From Glycomyces tritici (GTDB lineage: Bacteria > Actinomycetota > Actinomycetes > Mycobacteriales > Micromonosporaceae): a stretch of 64,000 nucleotides of DNA. The stretch spans positions 1,083,124 through 1,147,123 of the forward strand of contig NZ_JAUEMJ010000001.1 of the NCBI RefSeq assembly GCF_030403505.1. Reading direction: 5' to 3'. Positions 59,754 to 64,000 of the stretch are shown piece after piece. The notes beneath the pieces were generated by a model that worked only from the letters and a program-made list of their open reading frames with translations, was not told the origin of the DNA and made no database searches. A program made the translations under genes and the position numbers. Position 1 is the stretch's first letter. Each line of letters starts with the position of its first letter.

Positions 59754-60794
59754 ATGAGAGCCCTGCAGTACCGCGAGATCGGCGCGGCCCCGGAAGTCGT
59801 CGAGGTCCCCACGCCCGAGCCGAGACCCGGCGAGGTGCTCCTCAAGGTCACGGCCGCCGGGGTGTGCCACTCCGACATCGCCGTCATGTCCTGGCCCGCC
59901 GACGCGTTCCCGTACGCGCTGCCGCTGACGCTCGGCCACGAAGGCGCCGGGACCGTGGCCGCCCTCGGCGACGGCGTGCACGGGATCGAGATCGGCGAGT
60001 CCGTCGCCGTCTACGGCCCGTGGGGCTGCGGGCGCTGCGCCAAATGCGCCGCCGGCAAGGAGAACTACTGTCAGCGCGCCGCCGAGCTGGGGATCAACCC
60101 GCCCGGTCTCGGCGCGCCCGGCGCGATCGCCGAGTACCTGATCGTGGACGACGCGCGGCACCTCGTGCCGCTCGGGGACCTGGACCCGGTGCAGACCGTG
60201 CCGCTCACCGACGCCGGGCTCACGCCGTACCACGCGATCAAGGGTTCGCTGCCGAAGCTGGTGCCCGGATCGACGGCCGTGGTGATCGGCACCGGCGGGC
60301 TCGGGCACGTGGCGGTGCAGCTGCTGCGGGCGCTCACGACCGCGCGGGTGGTCGCGCTCGACGTCTCCGAGGAGAAGCTCGCGCTCGCGCGCCGGGTGGG
60401 GGCGCACGAGACGGTGCTCTCGGATGCGGCGGCGGCCGGGAAGGTGAAGGAGCTGACCGGCGGGATCGGGGCGCAGGCGGTGTTCGACTTCGTGGGCGCG
60501 GCGCCGACCGTCGCGACGGCGGGCGAGTGCGCGGCGGTGGAGGCCGACGTGGTGATCGTGGGCATCGGCGGCGGGACGCTGCCGGTGGGGTTCGGGGCGC
60601 TGCCGTTCGAGGTGTCGGTGAAGGCCCCGTACTGGGGTTCGCGCGATGAGCTGGTCGAGGTGTTCGACCTCGCAAGCGCGGGTCTGGTGGACGTGCACGT
60701 GGAGCGGTTCTCGCTCGATGAGGCGCCGGAGGCGTACGAGCGGCTGCACGCGGGGACGATCGACGGGCGCGCGGTGATCGTGCCGAACGGCTGA
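59754..60794 (+). CDS. Zinc-dependent alcohol dehydrogenase
   Basis: The 346-residue MDR enzyme has catalytic-zinc ligands C38-region (AAGVCHSDIAV), GHEGAGTV and the structural zinc site CGRCAKCAAGKENYC, then the NAD motif VIGTGGLGHVAVQLL. It oxidises a primary alcohol or reduces an aldehyde. ATG 59754 with GGAGGAG upstream. The last seven codons are part of a 32-bp tandem duplication. Confidence 0.92.
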   Translation: MRALQYREIGAAPEVVEVPTPEPRPGEVLLKVTAAGVCHSDIAVMSWPADAFPYALPLTLGHEGAGTVAALGDGVHGIEIGESVAVYGPWGCGRCAKCAAGKENYCQRAAELGINPPGLGAPGAIAEYLIVDDARHLVPLGDLDPVQTVPLTDAGLTPYHAIKGSLPKLVPGSTAVVIGTGGLGHVAVQLLRALTTARVVALDVSEEKLALARRVGAHETVLSDAAAAGKVKELTGGIGAQAVFDFVGAAPTVATAGECAAVEADVVIVGIGGGTLPVGFGALPFEVSVKAPYWGSRDELVEVFDLASAGLVDVHVERFSLDEAPEAYERLHAGTIDGRAVIVPNG

Positions 60795-60834
60795 CCGGGT
60801 TCGCGGTGATCGTGCCGAACGGCTGACCGGGTTC
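60771..60834. repeat. 32-bp tandem duplication over the dehydrogenase stop
   Basis: Two exact adjacent 32-base copies (60771-60802 and 60803-60834) cover the last codons and stop of the alcohol dehydrogenase. The first copy keeps the stop codon, so the protein is not changed. Confidence 0.85.
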
Positions 60835-60896
60835 GCGGCGGCGGGGCCGAGCGGGTGCGCCTGCTCGGCCCCGCTGTTGCGTGCTGACCTGGGGCC

Positions 60897-60959
60897 TTGC
60901 CGAATCCGAACCCTAGCGCTACGATGCATAGAACCTCAAGGCATAGAACTACTAGGGTT
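60897..60959 (+). promoter_or_regulatory. Promoter and operators of the PadR operon
   Basis: TTGCCG (60897-60902), 17 bases, TACGAT (60920-60925) form a good promoter. AACCCTAG (60909-60916) and CTAGGGTT (60952-60959) make an 8-bp inverted repeat around the start region, and GCATAGAAC occurs twice (60926 and 60941). The PadR-type product is the likely ligand. Confidence 0.7.
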
Positions 60960-60974
60960 AGGAGGCACCCCCTC

Positions 60975-61343
60975 ATGCACATCGCCAAAGACCTCGTCGC
61001 CGCCTCGGCGACACCCCTGGTCCTCGGCATCCTCGCCGAAGAGGAGAGCTACGGCTACGCGATCCTCAAAGCGATCAGCGAACGCTCCGGCGGCCGCCTC
61101 GAATGGACCGAAGGCCTGCTCTACCCACTCCTCCACCGCCTCGAACGGCTCGGCCACGTCGAAGCCCACTGGCGCACCCCCGAAGGCGGCCGGCGCCGCA
61201 AGTACTACGCCATCACCCCCTCGGGCCTGAAGGAACTGGCCGAGCAGCGCAAACAGTGGGACGCCGTCACCGAAGCGCTGCAAGACATCTGGAAGGCCAC
61301 GCGGTCGATCGTCCCGGCCCCTGGCCCCGTACTGGAGGGGTGA
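60975..61343 (+). CDS. PadR-family transcriptional regulator
   Basis: The 122-residue protein starts at ATG 60975 and has the PadR winged helix: LGILAEEESYGYAILKAI, TEGLLYPLLHRLERLGHVEAHWR and GRRRKYYAITPSGLKEL. PadR proteins are repressors of membrane or stress genes. The start of the membrane protein gene is two bases after its stop codon, a typical PadR operon. AGGAGG lies 12 bases upstream of ATG. Confidence 0.92.
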   Translation: MHIAKDLVAASATPLVLGILAEEESYGYAILKAISERSGGRLEWTEGLLYPLLHRLERLGHVEAHWRTPEGGRRRKYYAITPSGLKELAEQRKQWDAVTEALQDIWKATRSIVPAPGPVLEG

Positions 61344-61344
61344 C

Positions 61345-62706
61345 ATGACAGAGAACGAGACTGAACTCGAAACGCAGATCGCCGAATGGCGCTCCTACAT
61401 GCTGCGCCGCCGCGCCGTCGCCAGCGCCGACGTGGACGAACTGGAGGACCACCTCCGCGAGCGCGTCGCCGACCTCACCGAGACGGGCCTGCACCCCGAC
61501 GAGGCCTTCCTCATCGCCGTCAAACGCATGGGCCGCATGGACGAACTCTCCCGCGAGTTCGCCCGCGAGCACTCCGACCGGCTGTGGAAGCAGCTCGTGC
61601 TCACCGACGAGGACGCGCCCGCCGAGGCCGAGCGGCGACGAGGCCTGCTCGTCATGGTCGTGTGCGCGGCCCTCGGCGTGCTGGCCGTGAAGCTCCCGGC
61701 GCTGTTCGGCTTCGGGTTCGACGAGAGCGCGGAGTTCTACGGGCGCAACATCGGCCTGCTCATCCTCGCGCCGCTCACCGTCTACTTCGCGTGGCGCCGC
61801 AAGGTCGGCCGAGGCACCGCGATCGCGCTCCTGGGCCTCTTCGCACTCGGGGCCGTCGGCGCCAACGCGTACCGGCTCGACGACGACTCGCAGTCCATAG
61901 TGCTCTCCGCGATCCACCTGCCGCTGGCGCTGTGGCTCGTCGTCGGCGTCGCCTACGCCGAAGGCGACTGGCGCTCGAGCCGGCGGCGCATGGACTTCAT
62001 CCGCTTCAGCGGCGAGTGGTTCATCTACATGGTGCTCATCGCCCTCGGCGGCGGCGTGCTCACCGGCATCACCATCGGCACGTTCAGCGCCATCGGGATC
62101 GACGCCGAGACCTTCATCAGCGAATGGCTCATCCCCTGCGGCGTCGCCGCCGCCGTGATCGTCGCCGCCTGGCTCGTAGAGGCGAAGCAGAGCGTCATCG
62201 AGAACATGGCGCCGGTGCTCACCCGCGTGTTCACACCGCTGTTCGCGGTGACGCTCGTGGCCGTGCTCGTCGCGATCGCAGTGACCACCAACGCGATCGA
62301 CGTCGAGCGGGACATGCTCATCCTGTTCGACCTGCTGCTGGTGGTCGTGCTCGCCCTGGTCCTGTACTCGATCTCGGCGCGCGACCCGGGCGCCCCGCCG
62401 AGGATCTTCGACTGGATGCAGCTCGCGCTCGTGGTGAGCGCCCTGCTCATCGACGTGCTCGTGCTCATCGCGATCCTGGGCCGGATCACCGAGTTCGGGT
62501 TCACCCCGAACAAGACGGCGGCGCTCGGCGAGAACCTGATCCTCTTCGTGAACCTTGCCTGGACGGCCTGGCTGTACTGGGGAATCGTGAAGGGCCGCAA
62601 GCGGTTCGCGCTGCTGGAGCGCTGGCAGACCGACTACGTGCCGGTGTACGCCGCCTGGGCGTGGATCGTGGTGCTGGTCTTCCCGCCGGTCTTCGCCTTC
62701 GCGTAG
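61345..62706 (+). CDS. Permease-prefix-domain membrane protein
   Basis: The 453-residue protein has an N-terminal permease prefix domain (IAEWRSYMLRRRAVASADVDELEDHLRE and DEAFLIAVKRMG, about residues 10-72) and then about ten membrane helices. No ATP-binding partner is present. It may sense or transport something under control of PadR. ATG 61345 is one base after the PadR stop, with GGAGGGG. Confidence 0.85.
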   Translation: MTENETELETQIAEWRSYMLRRRAVASADVDELEDHLRERVADLTETGLHPDEAFLIAVKRMGRMDELSREFAREHSDRLWKQLVLTDEDAPAEAERRRGLLVMVVCAALGVLAVKLPALFGFGFDESAEFYGRNIGLLILAPLTVYFAWRRKVGRGTAIALLGLFALGAVGANAYRLDDDSQSIVLSAIHLPLALWLVVGVAYAEGDWRSSRRRMDFIRFSGEWFIYMVLIALGGGVLTGITIGTFSAIGIDAETFISEWLIPCGVAAAVIVAAWLVEAKQSVIENMAPVLTRVFTPLFAVTLVAVLVAIAVTTNAIDVERDMLILFDLLLVVVLALVLYSISARDPGAPPRIFDWMQLALVVSALLIDVLVLIAILGRITEFGFTPNKTAALGENLILFVNLAWTAWLYWGIVKGRKRFALLERWQTDYVPVYAAWAWIVVLVFPPVFAFA

Positions 62707-63971
62707 CGCGAGCCCCCGGGCTGCTGCGCGAGCGTCGTCGGCTCGGATGGGTTCGGATGCAGCTGGACCGGCGCATCAGGTGGGTGTCGGAGCTCGGGTC
62801 GGGGTGGGTTGCGGTCAAACCGGGCAGCGACGAAAGGGTGGGTGGTGGGGTGGGGTCGGGTGGCGGGGTTGCAGGTTCGTTCCGGGGCGGGCGGCGACTC
62901 GCGAACGGGGGCCTGTTGGCTTGCGGCGCGGTGGCGTGGTGGGGCCGGGGCGGCGGCGTTCCTGATCGCGGGCGTCTTGGCGCGGTGGCGCGGCGGCGCA
63001 GTGAGTCTGGGGCGGCACTCGCGAACGGGGGCGTCTTGGCTTGCGGCGCGGTGGGGCCGGGGTGGCGACTCGCGAACGGGGGCGTCTTTCCTTGCGGTGC
63101 GGTGGGGCCGGGGCGGGGACTCGCGAACGCGGGCGTCTTCGCTTGCGGCGCTGCGGTTCCGAGGCGGAATGTGAGGGTGTTGTACGCGTGTGGGTGATGA
63201 CGGTCGGGGGCTGTTCGAGGGATACTTGAGGTACGTACAGGGACAGGAAATTTGTACAGGTGTCGGGGCTGGTGTAAGCAGACTAAGCCAAGCCTCTGGC
63301 CGAACCGACAAACCGACTTGTTTCGAGGCGACGACCCCGCAAGCCAGGGGTGGCCCTCCGCTACTGGAGGCGACCGATCTCATCCCCGTGCCATCGCCCG
63401 CAGCTGTCCGCGCCCCCGAAGGGCCGTGACTGGGTGGACGATCCTGGTCCGGATCACCCTCACCAGAAGGAAACACCTCACACGGAGGCGTCTTCAACCC
63501 CAGCCAGACCCGCCAGCGTGACCGGCACTCCAGGCCGAGCAATGAGGACTCGGACCCGGCACAGTACCGGCACCACGTCCATGGCGACCAGCACCACCAA
63601 AGCACCACCCTCGCCCGAACGCGCCCTAGTGCGCGGACGAGCACCACCACCGCCCGAACGCGCCACCGTGCGCGGGCGAGCCGGATCCTGTCCGGGCGCG
63701 ATAGCGCGCGGGCAACGCCCGGCCGCCAGGACCAAGGTCCCGGGCAAGAGGCACACACCAGGAGGCGACACCACCACCCGCCGCCCACCAGGGCTCCACC
63801 AGGGCTCTACCAGGGCAGGACGGCCCGACCATTCCCACAGTCGAGGAAGGCAACAGCACCCTCCCCGGTGGGAACGGCGCGACCAGGTCAAGGCCCTCGT
63901 GTCGAAGCGAAGCGAAGCGACGCGACCGACACCGATCGACCACAGCAGCAGCACGAGAGGAGGTGACACGA
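62707..63971. other. Gene-poor, repeat-rich region
   Basis: No gene can be supported in 1265 bases. Frames on both strands (for example 62634-63788 minus, 63350-63976 plus) are Arg/Pro/Gly-rich low-complexity shadows. The region has a 51-bp minisatellite (62897-63169), two copies of CGCCCGAACGCGCC at 63612 and 63651, repeats of 11 bases near 63780-63815, and pentamers at about 63904-63920. TTGTAC (63252-63257), 17 bases, TAAGCA might be a promoter for the partial gene at the window end. Confidence 0.6.
62897..63169. repeat. 51-bp minisatellite
   Basis: ACTCGCGAAC starts units at 62897, 63017, 63068 and 63119; the last three are exactly 51 bp apart. A degenerate copy lies near 62961. The units differ at several positions. 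Confidence 0.8.
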
Positions 63972-64000
63972 CATGACGAACACGATCCTGCCCATGAACC
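63972..64000 (+). CDS. Start of an unidentified gene (3' partial)
   Basis: ATG 63972 follows GAGGAGGTG, the strongest Shine-Dalgarno sequence in this part of the window, by eight bases. Only nine complete codons (MTNTILPMN) are inside the window, so the product cannot be named. Confidence 0.5.

Noticed and set aside
62897..63169. Possible CRISPR array
   Set aside because: Units are contiguous 51-bp repeats without spacers, and no cas gene is present.
63350..63976. 208-codon plus-strand frame
   Set aside because: Low-complexity Pro/Arg/Thr composition, no ribosome site, and it runs into the start codon of a gene with a strong Shine-Dalgarno sequence.

Overview
The window is about 70% G+C, dense with genes on both strands, and has no CRISPR array, rRNA, recognisable tRNA or intact insertion sequence. 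Gene content is actinobacterial: acyl-CoA carboxylase beta with a separate epsilon subunit, the Mec+/CysO/CysM cysteine pathway next to murI in the order known from mycobacteria, an XRE/DUF397 pair, an EXLDI protein beside a drug-type ABC exporter, a Spo0M-like protein, and twin-arginine and streptogrisin-type secreted proteins. A member of the Glycomycetaceae or a neighbouring filamentous family would fit. That placement is inference from gene content only.

Layout. 0-5 kb: rmuC (cut by the window edge), ispH, xseA-xseB, a DUF4245 protein and a PfkB sugar kinase. 5-10 kb: an EgtD-family methyltransferase with one altered specificity residue, a histidine phosphatase, a SAM methyltransferase, a lysoplasmalogenase and a frameshifted membrane gene. 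10-18 kb: HelD/HelR-type helicase, GNAT, DUF2306/MerR divergent pair, sulfotransferase, thioredoxin-fold protein, and a deaminase-like amidohydrolase divergent from a GntR regulator with twin operators. 18-25 kb: maf, accE, NYN protein, accD5, birA, a LuxR-type regulator, a PH-domain protein and GtrA. 25-29 kb: an ECF sigma factor fused to a zinc finger, membrane segments and a large exported domain. 29-39 kb: trmB, dgt, DUF3352 protein, MBL phosphodiesterase-like protein, murI, cysM-cysO-mec, pncB and spo0M. 39-44 kb: EXLDI protein, ABC exporter and small enzymes. 44-57 kb is the accessory, secretion-rich part: a small exported protein, a Tat-exported beta-propeller, XRE/DUF397, a putative effector/immunity pair, a streptogrisin-like protease, three paralogous four-cysteine lipoproteins and an exported MBL enzyme. 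57-62.7 kb: epimerase with a MerR-type promoter, MBL hydrolase, kinase, zinc alcohol dehydrogenase and a PadR/permease-prefix operon. 62.7-64 kb: minisatellite and low-complexity DNA, then the first codons of another gene.

Many genes start 6-9 bases after a TANNNT -10 hexamer, so leaderless transcripts appear common (at least fourteen cases). The items most worth following up are the membrane-tethered sigma factor, the lipoprotein family, the effector/immunity pair, a GC-rich cis-element shared upstream of three secreted-protein genes, the heptamer tract that removes the stop codon of maf, the altered EgtD, and the operator arrays of the EXLDI/ABC locus.
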